From Panicum virgatum (Eukaryota > Streptophyta > Magnoliopsida > Poales > Poaceae), in the NCBI RefSeq assembly GCF_016808335.1, contig NC_053142.1, positions 52,013,992 through 52,077,991 of the forward strand: a DNA stretch of 64,000 bases, read 5' to 3'. The notes below the pieces were generated by a model. That model was given only the letters and a program-made list of their open reading frames with translations, had not been told where the DNA came from and did not search any database. Of the stretch, positions 10,223-21,980 are shown piece by piece (positions within the stretch are counted from its first letter, which is position 1; every line of letters starts with the position of its first letter). The translations under genes were made by a program, and so were the position numbers.

Positions 10223-11369
10223 AGAAAATGTGCCGTCTCAGAGATCAAGGACAAAGCCTGATCCTCCTCACCATCCTCTTGCAATAGCTAGTTTACTGCT
10301 GCATCCTTTTGCCAAAAGCCGCAGAGGGCCTGATTTTTCTTCTTTTTCTTCATCTTCCGGCTTGGTTGAAGCCTTGAACTATGAGTCCAACAAGGTGGTA
10401 GCTAGGCAGAGGCACAACACTTGGTGCTCACTGGCTCACTGCAATAAAAGTTGCATCCATGACAGCATGAGCTGCCTTGCCTGCATTTACGTACATATAC
10501 CACCAGTACCCACCATGCATCTGAAGGAAATAAAATGTTTTCTATATTCATATGGCTTTAATTAAGCAAGCACATGAGCAAAAACAAAAAAGGGAAGTAT
10601 TGTGGTGTCAGAAAGGAGACAGCCATATGGGAGTGGGAGTCTTGCGTTTGTGTGCCCGCTTCAAGGCCGGTCGCTTCCAACGGCCAGGACCCGGATTTGT
10701 ATACGACATGTACTAGCAGGTAGTGGGATCCGAGGTCATTCCTGCCCTGCACATATCCAATCCAAGTACAAAGTGGCAATCGCTGATGGCATTGGCATTT
10801 CTAATTCAGTAAATTCCACCCAAGGGATCATGCATACGGAGTGCAGGGTGTTGCCTTTTTTATGCCATTATATTAGTCTTCCCCATGCATCTTGAGACGC
10901 ACAGAGGAATTCAGACAAATATCTGCACCTCATCCATGCATAGCCATGGTAGAGTTGCAAAGGCTGGTTGGAGCACATCTGGGTTTTGACTGTAGGACTC
11001 TACTGGGTATTTCTCTGAGGGGAATTAAAGAAAGAGAAATCCTCTCCTGTCACTCTGTTTGCTGGGCTAGAGTTGGAGCTGGTGGCTGGAGTGGTGTGAG
11101 AGAAAAATACTATTGGCTGGCTGGTGGTTGGAAGCTGGTGTTGGAGCGGTGTGAGAGAAAAATACTGTTGGGCTAGAGGCTGCTGGAGCTGCCGAACAGA
11201 GTGTATGCAGCTAGTAGTGTATTATGCACTAGAGGATGATCCGAGTGAAAGAGACAGTGTACTTGCTGTCCAGTCCCGACGGTGGCAGCTAAATGCATAC
11301 TGTATACACTGTATACAAGGGAAGGGAAAAAAACTGTAGTAGTAGCATTGGATTAGTCCAGCGGACGAC
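10223..11369. other. Intergenic with a short tandem duplication at 11076-11180
   Basis: No gene is recognised. Within 11076-11180 the phrase 'gtgtgagagaaaaatact' occurs twice about 50 bp apart, each followed by 'ttggctgg' or 'ttgggcta', a degenerate tandem repeat that also resembles termini of grass TIR elements. Confidence 0.45.
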
Positions 11370-11696
11370 GGCCTTGAGGCGGTTCCAAATTTTTTCCAGA
11401 AGTCTCTATCACATCAAAAGGAATCTTACTATTTTATAGTATTAAATAAAATCTGTTTATAAATGTTTTTTGACAGCTGAGTGCTTTTTCGCGAGACGAA
11501 TCTAATGAGCCTAATTAATTCATAATTTGCTACAGTAACCATTCGCTAACTATAGATTACGATACCTCATTAGATTCGTCTCGCAGTTTAGCCCCAGGAT
11601 TCTACAGTTATTTTTATAATTAACATTTATTTAATACTTCTAAATACTAAAAAGTCCCTGAGATTTTTTTTAAAATCCCTATTCCAAAACATCCCC
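11370..11696. mobile_element. Tourist-like MITE, same family as 47408-47745
   Basis: This is clearly homologous to the element at 47408-47745 over nearly its whole length. Compared with that copy it lacks about 9 bp between two 'acagt' words and has a rearranged left end (GGCCTTGAGGCGGTT). I see no convincing TSD. Confidence 0.7.
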
Positions 11697-12590
11697 TGAA
11701 TGCTTGGTGCTCTTTTCTTGGTCCTTCCCTTGCGGTGGGACGGACGGTGTGGGTGGTCGATCCGATCCGACCCGGGCCAGCAGGCAGCAGCGGTTGCCGG
11801 TTGGTATGGTGCGTTTGCGAATTGCGATGGCGCCGGTGGCCTGGCCGCAACGGCAACGGCAACGGCAACAACAACAACAACACGGTTAGGTTCCTTGGTT
11901 GCCGCCATGGCCACTGTCCCACAAACAATGCTACTACCAGCCAAACTCTCAATCTGCCATGGCCGATCGATCGTCGACTGGTGGCGATGCATGATTGCTG
12001 ATGGGACGCCGTCGTTTGTTCTACTTGTACGGGCCGTCAGTCAGATGAGTGTGTCTCTGGGATCGGGTCCCGCGGCGTCCGCCTGCTTTTTCGCCCTGCC
12101 GCAGCTGCCATCTATCTATCCTCTGCTTCGTTTCTCTTCTTCTTCTTCCTCCTCCTCCCTCCTCGGCTCCTCGGCTGTTGCGTGTCCTGACCTCCGTGTT
12201 TGCGCTCGGTCGTCCGTCGATCCCCCCATGCAAGTTACCTGCTATCAAAAATCAAACGATACAGTAGCTGAAAAGGCACTGTCGACTCATCTTTCTTTGG
12301 AGGGACACCTGTATAGTATAATCCAGCAGGAAACCAAGCTGTGACCGGACTTTGGAGCAACGTAACCGCTGCAGGGATACAATACAGCTAACAGCTTGGT
12401 GGGATGCTGCATATGCATGCAACCGTCAGCGCTGGAGGCCGGGGGCAACGGGCAAACTCAAATCCTAGCACCAAACGGGAGCAGGAAAAGATTCTTGTTA
12501 ACGAAATCGCGGGAGGTTAAGCAGTAAGCCAACAGAACCCAACGCCTGTATCTGTATCTTCCCAGGATTTGAACTACTGTAATCATTTAA
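11697..12590. other. Intergenic, GC-rich then mixed; no gene recognised
   Basis: GC-rich patches at 11730-12250 give overlapping ORFs on both strands, none with a recognisable domain. A short (CAACGG/CAA)n stretch lies at 11845-11883 and a TCT/TCC-rich run at 12140-12165. Confidence 0.35.
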
Positions 12591-12944
12591 GGCCATGTTT
12601 AGATCTTTACCCGTAAATCCCGTAAACACAAAAAACATCACATCGAATGTTGAGACAGATACATGGAGTACTAAATGAATTCTATTTATAAATTTTTTTG
12701 CATGAATGAGCTGTAAATCGCGAGACGAATCTAATAAGCCCACTTAATCTATGATTTGCAACAGTTATGCTACAGTAACCATCCGCTAATTATTGATTAA
12801 TCATAGATTAATTAACATCATTAGATTCGTCTCGCGATTTACAACCCATCTATACAAAAAGTTTTGTAAATAGACTTCATTTAGTACTTCAAATTAGCAA
12901 AATTCAAATACAAAATTTTTATATGTAAAGAACTAAATACGGCC
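12591..12944. mobile_element. Tourist-like MITE, 354 bp
   Basis: The inverted ends are GGCCATGTTTAGATCTTTAC and GTAAAGAACTAAATACGGCC, with the internal inverted 'cgcgagacgaatctaat' pair. Flanks are TAA on the left and AAA on the right, so the presumed 3-bp TSD has one mismatch. Confidence 0.7.
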
Positions 12945-13365
12945 AAAGAATTAGTAGTAGCCTCCCTGTGACTGTGACGTCCAAGTGCAAGACAAGGGTC
13001 GAGACAAACTGCCGTGCTGTCCTGGACAGCCTTTCACTCCCCTCCCCTTCCCTTCACTTCACTGCGACCACCCCATTCGCATTCCTGTCCACGATTGACA
13101 CAGCCATGTACTGTACGTACGTGCCCAACAACATCGCTGTTACCAAAACACATCCGATCGAAACCTACATACTCTCAGCTGTCAGCTAATGATCCCTTCA
13201 TCAAATCCTCGAAAAACCTTTTTTTTTGTGTGTGTGTGACTGGGGTACATCTTCTTCTTCTTTTCCGAACAATGGCTAGCATACATTTTCATGGTCCAGT
13301 CCATGTCGAGGCAAGAAGAAGATTCAAAAATTGGAGGACCACAGGTGGTGCAAGAAAAAGAACAA

Positions 13366-14524
13366 GGCTCTGTTTGGATGTAGATATTGAGCAGCTGAAA
13401 TTGAATTGGGTACCAATACCAAAACAGAGTAGTATTGGAAATGGGTTATGATATCAAATCTGCTGTTTAGATGTAGATGGAATTGGCGGATGGAATCCAA
13501 TTAAGTGGCAAATGCCAATTCATGTTTGGATGAGCATATCAAGAAATTGGGAGGAGCTCACCCCGCTGCCCTCGCCTCGCCGTCGCCTCGCCGGAGCAGG
13601 CCCCGCTGGTCCGGGCCTCCAGGCTGCCGCCATCGTCGCGCTAGTCCGTGACATTCCCTTCTCACGCGGAGGTCGAGCCCACAAGCGGATGGGCCTCTCG
13701 GTGGCAGAGCTCGGGAAAGCGAAGGGGCGCAGGGGTGTCGGAGCTCGCGGCGGAGGAGCGCAGGGGCGTAGGGGCAGACAGAGAGGCGAAGCGGAGGAGG
13801 AAGACGAGGAGGCCCGCCGGCCGCGAGGAAGGGGAGGGCCGCCGGCCGCGAGGAAGAAGAGGAGGGGACGCCGACCGTGAGGAAGGGAGGGCCGCCGGCC
13901 GCGAGGAAGAGGAGGAGATCCGCCGGCCACGAGGAAGAGGAGTTTGCGGCGGTGAGGAAGTGGAGGAGCCGAGGAGGAGGCCGTGTCGGCGAGGAAGTGG
14001 AGGAGGTTGCGACCGCGGGGAAGGAGAGGATGGATGCAGGGGAGGGGCGCCGCGGCTCGCCGGCGGATGGCGCGAGGCTTGCCGCGGAGGGAGGTAGGGG
14101 AGGGGCGGCACGGCTCCTCGTTCGCCCTGCAGCCTTCATCTCCTCCCACACCGGCGTGTCGGAGAGCCGCCGGGGAGGAAGATGGAGGAGCCGCGCGGCT
14201 CGCCGATGGAGGGAGGCAGGGGAGGGGCGGTGCAGACCTGGGATGCCAGAGTGGGAGGCCGGGGAGGGCGCCGGCGGCCTGGCACAGGAGCTCAGGGGAG
14301 AGGAGCGCGCGCGGAGGGAGCAAGTGGCCGGGTCGCTCAATGCAGCGCAATACGGAGGCCAAGAGGTCCGAATTGCGGGAGGTGGTGGAGCGGTACCCAG
14401 AATACCGCTTGGCATTGGGTTCAGTTTCCAAATCCAATTTCGAAATCATCCAAACAGCTGGCATTGAGTGTATTCAATGCCAATTCCGAATTCCAGGCTT
14501 CAATGCATACATCCAAACGGGGCC
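13366..14524. mobile_element. TIR element with GC-rich, strand-biased interior, 1159 bp, TSD CAA
   Basis: The ends GGCTCTGTTTGGATGTA and TACATCCAAACGGGGCC are inverted, with CAA on both sides (13363-13365, 14525-14527). The interior, about 13560-14400, is very GC-rich and strongly purine-rich on the plus strand, with repeated 'gaggaag' and 'gccgccggccgcgagga' words. It gives long ORFs in several frames (314 residues on the minus strand), all low-complexity. I read this as a non-autonomous PIF/Harbinger- or MULE-like element with captured or expanded host sequence, not as a gene. Confidence 0.65.
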
Positions 14525-14527
14525 CAA

Positions 14528-15304
14528 GAGAGAAGTCACCAAGACGTACTAGCAGCAGTCAAAACCACACATTTCGGACGAATCAAGCCAGAGATCAAAT
14601 GGAACAAAATTTTAAAAAGGAAAAGATCTCCTCCTACTCTTCAAAAAAAAAAAATCTCCTCCTAGGCGAAGAGGCAGGAGTCCCCCCCAATGGCAGCAGG
14701 GAGATTAAATTAGTGCTAATACTTCCATGCCATTAGCAGTCTTATGAAAAGAGAGATGCCGATGCCCCCATTATAACATAACATAATCCCTGATTATGCT
14801 CGCTGCTGCCAACATTACATTACATTTTAGAAATTAGACTAGTGCGCGCAATAACTAGACCGCCACCTTCCTCCTCTGATCCTCTCTCTCACCGAGCCGC
14901 CATTTAATTCCTCCACCTCCTCCTTCCTCGCGCTAGATCCTCCTCACACGACATTCTCTCTCTACATCCTCTGCTTCCCTCTCGCTCTTCCTCCTCTGCC
15001 GCTGCCTCTGGCCCCGGCGGAGTCTGCTGCTTCCCTTGCTCGCCTCGCCTCGGCTTCCTCCTCCTCCTCTCTTTACTCCAACTGCTCCCACTCCTCAACC
15101 AACTCCACTCCCTCACTCTCATTTCCGCCCTTCATCCCCATGTGCCCGTGCTGAGCGGCAGCGGCGGTGCCCAGCAGCGGCGCGCCACCCATGGCTCCGT
15201 GAACCACTTCGCGCGCCGCTCTCCAGGACTCTTCACTCGTCGTGATCAAGCTGGGGGTTAGCGATTTAGCACCACTAGCTTAGTGTCGCCGCTTAGTCTT
15301 GGAC
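14528..15304 (+). promoter_or_regulatory. Upstream region and pyrimidine-rich 5' UTR of the LRR receptor-like gene
   Basis: From about 14870 to 15130 the plus strand is rich in CTC/TCC words, typical of 5' UTR or proximal promoter in grass genes, just ahead of the ATG at 15305. The transcription start cannot be fixed by eye. The 14528-14870 part is AT-rich spacer. Confidence 0.4.
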
Positions 15305-18300
15305 ATGACTTGGCGCGGGGCTGCGGCGGCGCCGGTGCCGGTGCCGAGCCTCCTGCAGGTCCTCCTCGCCTTGCACTGCGGGGTCGTGTTCCTGCAATGC
15401 TCCGCGGCCTCTGCCATGAGCGGCGACGGTGAGTGCTGTTTCCTTCTCCGTTTCCGTTCTTCATTTTCCACTGGGAATTTGTGCGGTTTCTTTTCGAATT
15501 CTTACCGACTCAATTTGCTCCCTGTTGCCTCCATTTCTGGAATTCCAGTTTCTTTCCTTTTCTGCTGTCTCTCCTGATTTCTTCAGATTTTCCGTCCTGA
15601 TCTGTTCGCTTCAGAAATCCGTCCTAGCCAAATACAACCGCTTTGCCGCCTGCGACAATTAATTCCAGTTCACTACACGAGCTTCAATTTGCAAAAACGA
15701 AAAATACTTCTTCATTTTGCACATACATTTTGTGATCTGCGAGCTCGTGGCACTGTTGTAACATTTGATATGCCAACTGTTGCTGCTAACTGCTAAGCAA
15801 ATCAGGATTTGAATTTTCCCCGTTCTGTTCTCCTTATGCTCCTGTGAAATTCCAATCTTTTCTCTCTGACGTGTGGATTTCATTGTGCCAGTGTCGGCGC
15901 TCATGGCATTCAAACGCGCAATCATCGAGGATCCTCACTCCGTGCTATCAGACTGGACTGATGCGGACGGCAACGCCTGCGACTGGCACGGCGTGATCTG
16001 CTCCGCGCCGCAGGGCTCCGTCATCTCGCTGTAAGGAACTCCCACGCTCCCCTACTCCTAGATCTCACTCACGGTCTCTTTGCTTCGTGCTCGGCACCCA
16101 GTTAGCAGCTGGCCAGTACCAACAACCTGCTTTTTTTTTGCTGGGTACTTAAGTCGACAGGAGAAAAGGAGATTTATTTGCTTAAGCTTCGAATCAGTAA
16201 GATTAGGTGTTCAAGTGAATTCTTGCTTGGTACTTAATCACCACCGCTGGCCCGTCAGTGCATGTGCAAACAGCTCAAAAGATGTAGTGTGGGATTTGCC
16301 AGTTAGATGTTACTCGGTATTCAGTAGGTTCGGTTCACACTTCACAGGCACAGCCCAACAACATTTTGTACTTGCTTATCAGGTCAAAATCTTTTTCTAA
16401 TGGATTTGCTGTCATTGGCTTAGTGATGTGGACTTTTCATCTTTCAGGAAGCTATCAAACTCATCTCTCAAGGGATTCATTGCACCTGAACTTGGACGGC
16501 TTAATTTCTTGCAAGAGCTGTATGTTCCTTTTCTATGTCACTTCAACTAGTTTTTATGAAGTTAGCTATACGGTTTCTCTAAAGTTGTCTCATTTTTATA
16601 AACAGGTATTTGGATCATAACCTGTTCTTTGGTACAATTCCGAAACTAATTGGCTCACTGAGGAACTTGAGGGTTCTGGATTTGAGTGTTAATCGGCTCA
16701 CTGGCCCTATCCCATCCAAGTTAGGCGGGTTGAGCAGCGTGAGCGTAATGTAAGGCATATCTGTCTTGTTTTCGCATTTGTTACTTTCTAGTTGGCTTCA
16801 CCCTTGATATCAGAACTAAAGGCTGCTGCTTCATTCATCTCATGTAGAAATTTCCATTCAAATGGGTTGAGTGGGAAAATACCATCGGAGTTGGGAAAAC
16901 TACAGAACCTCGTTGAGTTGAGGTTGGACAGGAATAGATTGAAGGGATCAATTCCGGGAAGCAAAACTGGCAGTTTTTCTCCTACTTCAAGTATCGGGTT
17001 GGTGACTTCTCCTAATTCCTCCTGTGCCTGGTGCTCCACACTGTAACAGAGATATCTATATTAAATTTTAGAGAATTGCCAGAATAACAAATGCAGCTAG
17101 TTACAGTGCTGTTATTATACTCTGTATTCATGGAATGCATACATGTATAGCCAAATTGAATTTTAATTTGCGTCATCAAAATATTCATGATTCATGGGAA
17201 AAAAATATATTAACTTCAGAGCAAATGAGCATTGTCCTGATATTGTGTTACTTTATCTGAATTAGTACTTGTTTGCTCTATTAGATCCACAGCTCACAAT
17301 GGACTATGCCCTTCTCGATTATATGTTGGGGATTTCTCTTACAACTTTCTTGTTGGAAAAATTCCATCCTGCTTGAAATATCTACCAAGGTACTGTTACG
17401 TGATATACTTGCTACAGTACTATTTTGTATATCATTAAGTTTGCCCATTTACAAGGCCTTTCTGCAGGTCAAGTTTCCAAGGGAACTGCTTCCAGGATGA
17501 GTACTCTACCCAACAGCGAGCTTTGCAAATTTGTATGAGTATGTTTTTTGTTTTCTACGACCTAGACGAATCACTATAAATTGATACATTTCCGCTACTT
17601 TTGTATGTTGTACCTGAGTAGAATGATTTAATCACTGAAATACCAAACATCTGTTGACACTACATGCTGTACCTTTAGATGTTTTCTGTTAGGGTTTTCT
17701 ATCACTTTGTCATGCTAGGCACCAATTATATTTTCCATGCACTTACACCAGAGTCTTTTACTTTTTGCTGCCTGAGCAAGTGCAGCATGACCTATCAAAT
17801 TGAAATTCAAGCAGCGAATGTGGATTGCAGCTTATACTTTATAATTAACACTTTGTCGTTTCCCAAGATCAATTTTCAACTCCCACTGAACATGAATATA
17901 CTCTTTTGGTTTAGGTGGTTCTACTGGCCAGCGAGGTGGCATAAATGGATCCAAACATCCTGTACATAAGCATGAAAGAATGCAGCAACCAACTTGGCTT
18001 CTTGTTTTAGAAATTGCAACTGGCGTTCTTCTGGTTGTCTTTGTGATTACCGGTATTGTTACTGCTTCCAGAAGCTGCAAGCTGAAGCCTTCTATAAGAA
18101 TATCCTCATGGAATCGATCAAAGAGTTGGAGCGATGAGATAACAGTGTTGATTGGTTAGTATTAAGTTTATTGCCCAAAAGAACAGTTAATGAATAAGTT
18201 AATGTGTATTTGGTTGATGTATCCATGTTCTCTTCAGATTCTGATATGCTGAAAAGTTTACCAAAACTAAGTCGCCAGGAGCTTGAAGTAGCTTGTGAGG

Positions 18301-19858
18301 ATTTTAGCAACATTATTGGCTCGTCTCCTGAGACAGTAGTCTACAAAGGAACCATGAAGGATGGGCCTGAAGTTTCTGTCATATCATTATGCGCCTTTGA
18401 AGGTCATTGGACTAGCCACCATGAACTCTTTTACCAAAATAAGGTAAGTTATGAACATTATGGGATACAACAACTTCCCTTCATGGAAATTAAACGGGAT
18501 GATTTTTCAGGTTATTGATCTGTCAAGATTGAATCATGAGAACATAGCAAAGTTTCTAGGCTACTGCAGAGAGAGTGATCCATTCTCAAGGATGCTAGTC
18601 TTTGAGTATGCATCAAATGGGACCTTATTTGAACATCTACATTGTAAGCCATTCGCTCTGTTGTTTTGGTAGTTACCTGCAGCCTAAGCAATGCCTATTT
18701 GATATTTAATAGATTTTTATTGGGGACGTTTTTCTTTAGATGGAGATGGAGCCCAGTTATCTTGGCTCAGGCGGATGAAAATAGCCATTGGAATCGCCCA
18801 GGGTCTAAGATACTTGCATACCGAGTTGCAGCCCCCATTTGCTATATCTGAGCTGAATTCGAATTCCGTATATGTTACAGAAGATTTTACACCAAAGGTA
18901 TATTCTGCACATAAGCTAGTACATACGCATTAATTGATTCAGCCACCAAAGACTACTTTCCTTTCTGTTCTTCAGAAATAACATGATATCATCTTCTGCA
19001 TGTTTTTTCTTGTCTTACATTATTTTTTAGTTATCCTACGTGTAAATACTCATCATCAACTTGGCGAAACAATCATTTTCCTGCTCTGTGTCTCTTTGCA
19101 GCTGGTTGATTTCGAGTGCTGGAAAATGATGTTTTCGAAACATGAGAAGGCTCCGAGCCACTTCAATAGTAAAGGTTCTTTCCCTGGTCATGGGGATTCT
19201 GCGGAGGATAAACATGCAGATATCCAAGGCAACACGTATGCTTTCGGGGTGATTTTACTGGAGATTATCAGTGGACGGCTCCCGTACTGCAAGGATAAAG
19301 GATATTTGGTTGATTGGGTGAGCCAATCTATCTCCTTCATCTATTTCCTGCGCTGCTGATTTACATAGAAAGCTAAGCAAGCCTGCTCCACAATCCTAAT
19401 TTCATACCACCATGAAGTAGACTGCAAAAGAAAATTCAGAAGTAGAAATGGGGGACTGCAGGTTGGAAAAACCATGGGTTCAGAAGCATTACGCTCAGTA
19501 CTAACATATGTGAAGGCAGTCTATTGTTTTGGCTAACTGAAAGAGGCCATTTCGAGGCAAAAAATAAAAAAAAATGCTCACATCTCACTGCTGATTCTGA
19601 TTATTCACGCAGGCTACCAAGTTCCTCCAGCAGCCTGAGGAGATCGGGAAGCTAGTCGACCCCGAGCTGAGCAACGTGAGGACAGAGGACCTCGCGGTCC
19701 TATGCAGCGTGGTGAGTCGGTGCATCGACCCTGACCCTTCCAAGAGACCGTCGATGCAGATCATCACGGGCGTGCTGGAGAACGGGATCGACCTGTCGGC
19801 GGCCGCCATCCTCAAGGAGTCGTTGCTGGCATGGGCCGAGCTCGCCCTGGCGTTGTGA
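15305..19858 (+). CDS. LRR receptor-like protein with pseudokinase domain, 13 coding exons, 667 residues
   Basis: Exons: 15305-15428, 15892-16030, 16448-16519, 16606-16749, 16848-16997, 17285-17389, 17468-17538, 17915-18154, 18238-18443, 18511-18643, 18740-18897, 19102-19317, 19613-19858. All junctions are GT-AG and sum to 2004 nt in one frame. Residues 1-37 are a signal peptide. An LRR N-cap (ALMAFKRAI..., CDWHGVIC) is followed by a few LRRs (LYLDHNLFFGTIP, LRVLDLSVNRLTGPIP), a transmembrane helix at about 296-320 and a kinase-like domain from about 359. The domain lacks catalysis: the Gly loop reads GSSPETVV, the VAIK lysine position reads VSVIS, HRD is absent (QPPFAISELNS), and DFG is DFE (517-519). 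It resembles Arabidopsis At1g63430/MRH1-type LRR-VI-2 proteins, which are expected to act as scaffolds or co-receptors at the plasma membrane. Confidence 0.9.
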
Positions 19859-20489
19859 CATGCCCTGCCTTTCCGTCAGTCACCATGTAAATCCATCGTC
19901 ACGCACACTAATATTAGCCGTGGTTGTCTGCTTGACGTATAGAGAGAGAGAGGGCCTTTGGCTGCGGCCAACAAGCAGGAGCTAGCTGCTCAGGTTGGCG
20001 CACGACACTGATTTGTTTCGACTGATGTAATACGATTTGATATAGCTGATGGTGTGTCGGGGAGGCATTGCGCTGATGATGTGTCGGGGGCGCATTGCTA
20101 GTGTATGTGCGATGCTATCGCCCGTCATGTCTGAATGAGAAGTTGTGTGGCATCAGGTATTCAGGTAGTGCTGCTGCTAGCCTGCCCAGACCTGTGTGTT
20201 TGTGTTGCATTGGGTATTTGGGTGGAACGTCCGTTGCGTAACTGTAGGAAGAATGCCGGCCTTGTTTGTGAATGGCAGTAGTGTGTAGAGATTCTGCATA
20301 ACTGAAGGAAGAATGTTAGTCTCGCCTTATGAATGGCATTATGGTGTGTTTTCTGTATGTCTGGTCTCTGAATTGAGCAGAGCAGACTTTATTTGTGTAT
20401 CAGCAGCTGCTTTCTTTTTTCTTGTTGCGTGGAGCATGAGTAGTATAGCCCATGGAATTGGATCTTCACGCATCGAGAATTGAAGGCAA
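19859..20489 (+). other. 3' UTR and downstream of the LRR pseudokinase gene
   Basis: GT-rich sequence after the TGA stop, with partial repetition of 'taactg(a/t)aggaagaatg' at about 20240 and 20298. The poly(A) site is not identifiable by eye. No other gene is visible. Confidence 0.4.
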
Positions 20490-21115
20490 GAGAGGGATTT
20501 TTTTTTTGAGTGGAAAAGTGTTTTCCATCATTAACTTAGAGGCTCAGCTAGATCGCTGGTCACCAGGTTCTCCACGCCGTCAGGCGTACAATCCCACAGA
20601 ATGGGAATGTTTGGAGCACACTTACAACCTTTTGCCGCTAGGGCATGAGCTACTCGATTACAAGCCCGGGGGGCATAAACAAGAGGAAAAACACGAGCTA
20701 ATAAGTTGCTTCAGCACGTAGACCAGCCCTCCCGAAACGGCAAGACGGTAGTCGTTAGATGACAGAGCTTGCCTCAGCATCGTAGAGTCTGAGAGCAGGA
20801 GCAGCATGTTTAGAAGGAGTTCAAATGGCTGCTGAATGTGGTATGGGACAACATGCTGCTCCTGCTCTCAGCACGTCCCCAGACGCGTCCCTGATCACAA
20901 ATCCCCAGCCACCATACCACTGGTGAAAAGCTCCATCAGTGTTGATTTTCATCTGGTCACCTGTCGGCCTTTCCCAGCGTTTCTCTCCTGGTTCACCGCG
21001 CACCCTCTCTGATGACTGATGCTGCGCAACTTGCATGAAAGGCAAGAGAGTGCGGGACAGAAGAGCGGAAGAAATCTGACTCCCTGACTGAAATCGACGG
21101 ATGCTGGAGCTAGTA
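20490..21115 (-). mobile_element. LINE remnant, 3' part with RNase H-like domain
   Basis: On the minus strand the text MKINTDGAFHQWYGGWGFVI, then RDASGDVLRAGAA and, after a frame change, NRVAHALAAKGC, is the RNase H-like domain found at the end of plant L1-type retrotransposons and related host-annotated proteins. A poly(A) tail appears as the T-run at about 20493-20502. The copy is 5'-truncated and frameshifted. It continues past the TIR element inserted at 21116, probably to about 22200. Confidence 0.7.
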
Positions 21116-21975
21116 GGAATGTGTTTGGTTCCGAGACTTGGTGGGATGGGTTGAACCCGTCCTACTTTTTTTTGGGTCAGGTTGAACCCGTGTAATGTTT
21201 GGTTAGAGGGTTGGGCTGATCCCAATTTTGTGTTTGGTTCCAAGTCTACATACGTGGGTTGAGGTCGCCGTTTCTAACATCGTTAGCAACTATTTTTGCG
21301 GGGCTCACATGTCAAACTCACTGCTCATCTTCTTCCTCCTCCCTTTCCTTCTTCCTCTCCCACCTTTCTTCCTCCTACTAGCTTCCGTTCGGTCCCCTGT
21401 GCGCCTCCCCGCCGACCACCGCACCCCCGCCCCCACACGCCTCCCCCACCAGCCGTTGCGTGCCTCCCCCTGCGCGCCGAGGCTCAGCGTCGCCCGCCAC
21501 GGCATGACGCCTTCCTCCTGCCCCTACTCCTTCCCGGCCGCGGCAGGCTCGGCGGCGCCGCCCCTTCCGCCACCGCAGGCTCGGTGGCGCCGTCCCTTGC
21601 CCGCGCGCCGCGCCTTCTCGGCCCGGCTACAGCAGGCTCGGCGGCGCCCCTGCCCTGGCTAAGCCGCGCGCCTAGCTCCCCGCCGGTCTGATTGCGGCTC
21701 GCTTCCGCCCAGCACCCCTCCCGCGCCGCCGAGAGCCTAGCCTCGCTCCGCCCCCAGCCGCAGCCTTGCCTTGCCTCCCCTCGTGCTGACGGGGCGGACG
21801 GCGTCGAAGTGGGTCGGGATGGTCCGCTCGATTTGGGCAGACCATCTCGACCCGCATCTGAGAGGCATATTCCCTGCAAGGATGAACCTAACCCACCTCT
21901 TGTTGCAACCAAACGCGGGTCGAAGTAGGTCGGACCCATTCTCAACCCAATTGGACCCACCAACCAAACACACCC
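21116..21975. mobile_element. TIR element nested in the LINE remnant, 860 bp, flanking TAGTA
   Basis: The left end is GGAATGTGTTTGGTT and the right end CCAACCAAACACACCC; TAGTA flanks it at 21111-21115 and 21976-21980. Subterminal regions share 'gggttgaaccc / ggacccac' style words in opposite orientation. The GC-rich interior (21360-21800) gives overlapping ORFs of low complexity without domains. The superfamily is unclear: a 5-bp flank repeat is not standard for MULE (9), hAT (8) or Harbinger (3). Confidence 0.55.
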
Positions 21976-21980
21976 TAGTA

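Noticed and set aside
10602..11339. Short plus-strand ORFs (97, 94 and 71 codons) as genes
   Set aside because: No domain, no splice context, and they overlap tandem-repeat and transposon-like sequence.
13520..14464. 314-residue minus-strand open frame as a gene
   Set aside because: Low-complexity PPLPRGRR-type repeats inside a TIR element, with comparable open frames in other phases.
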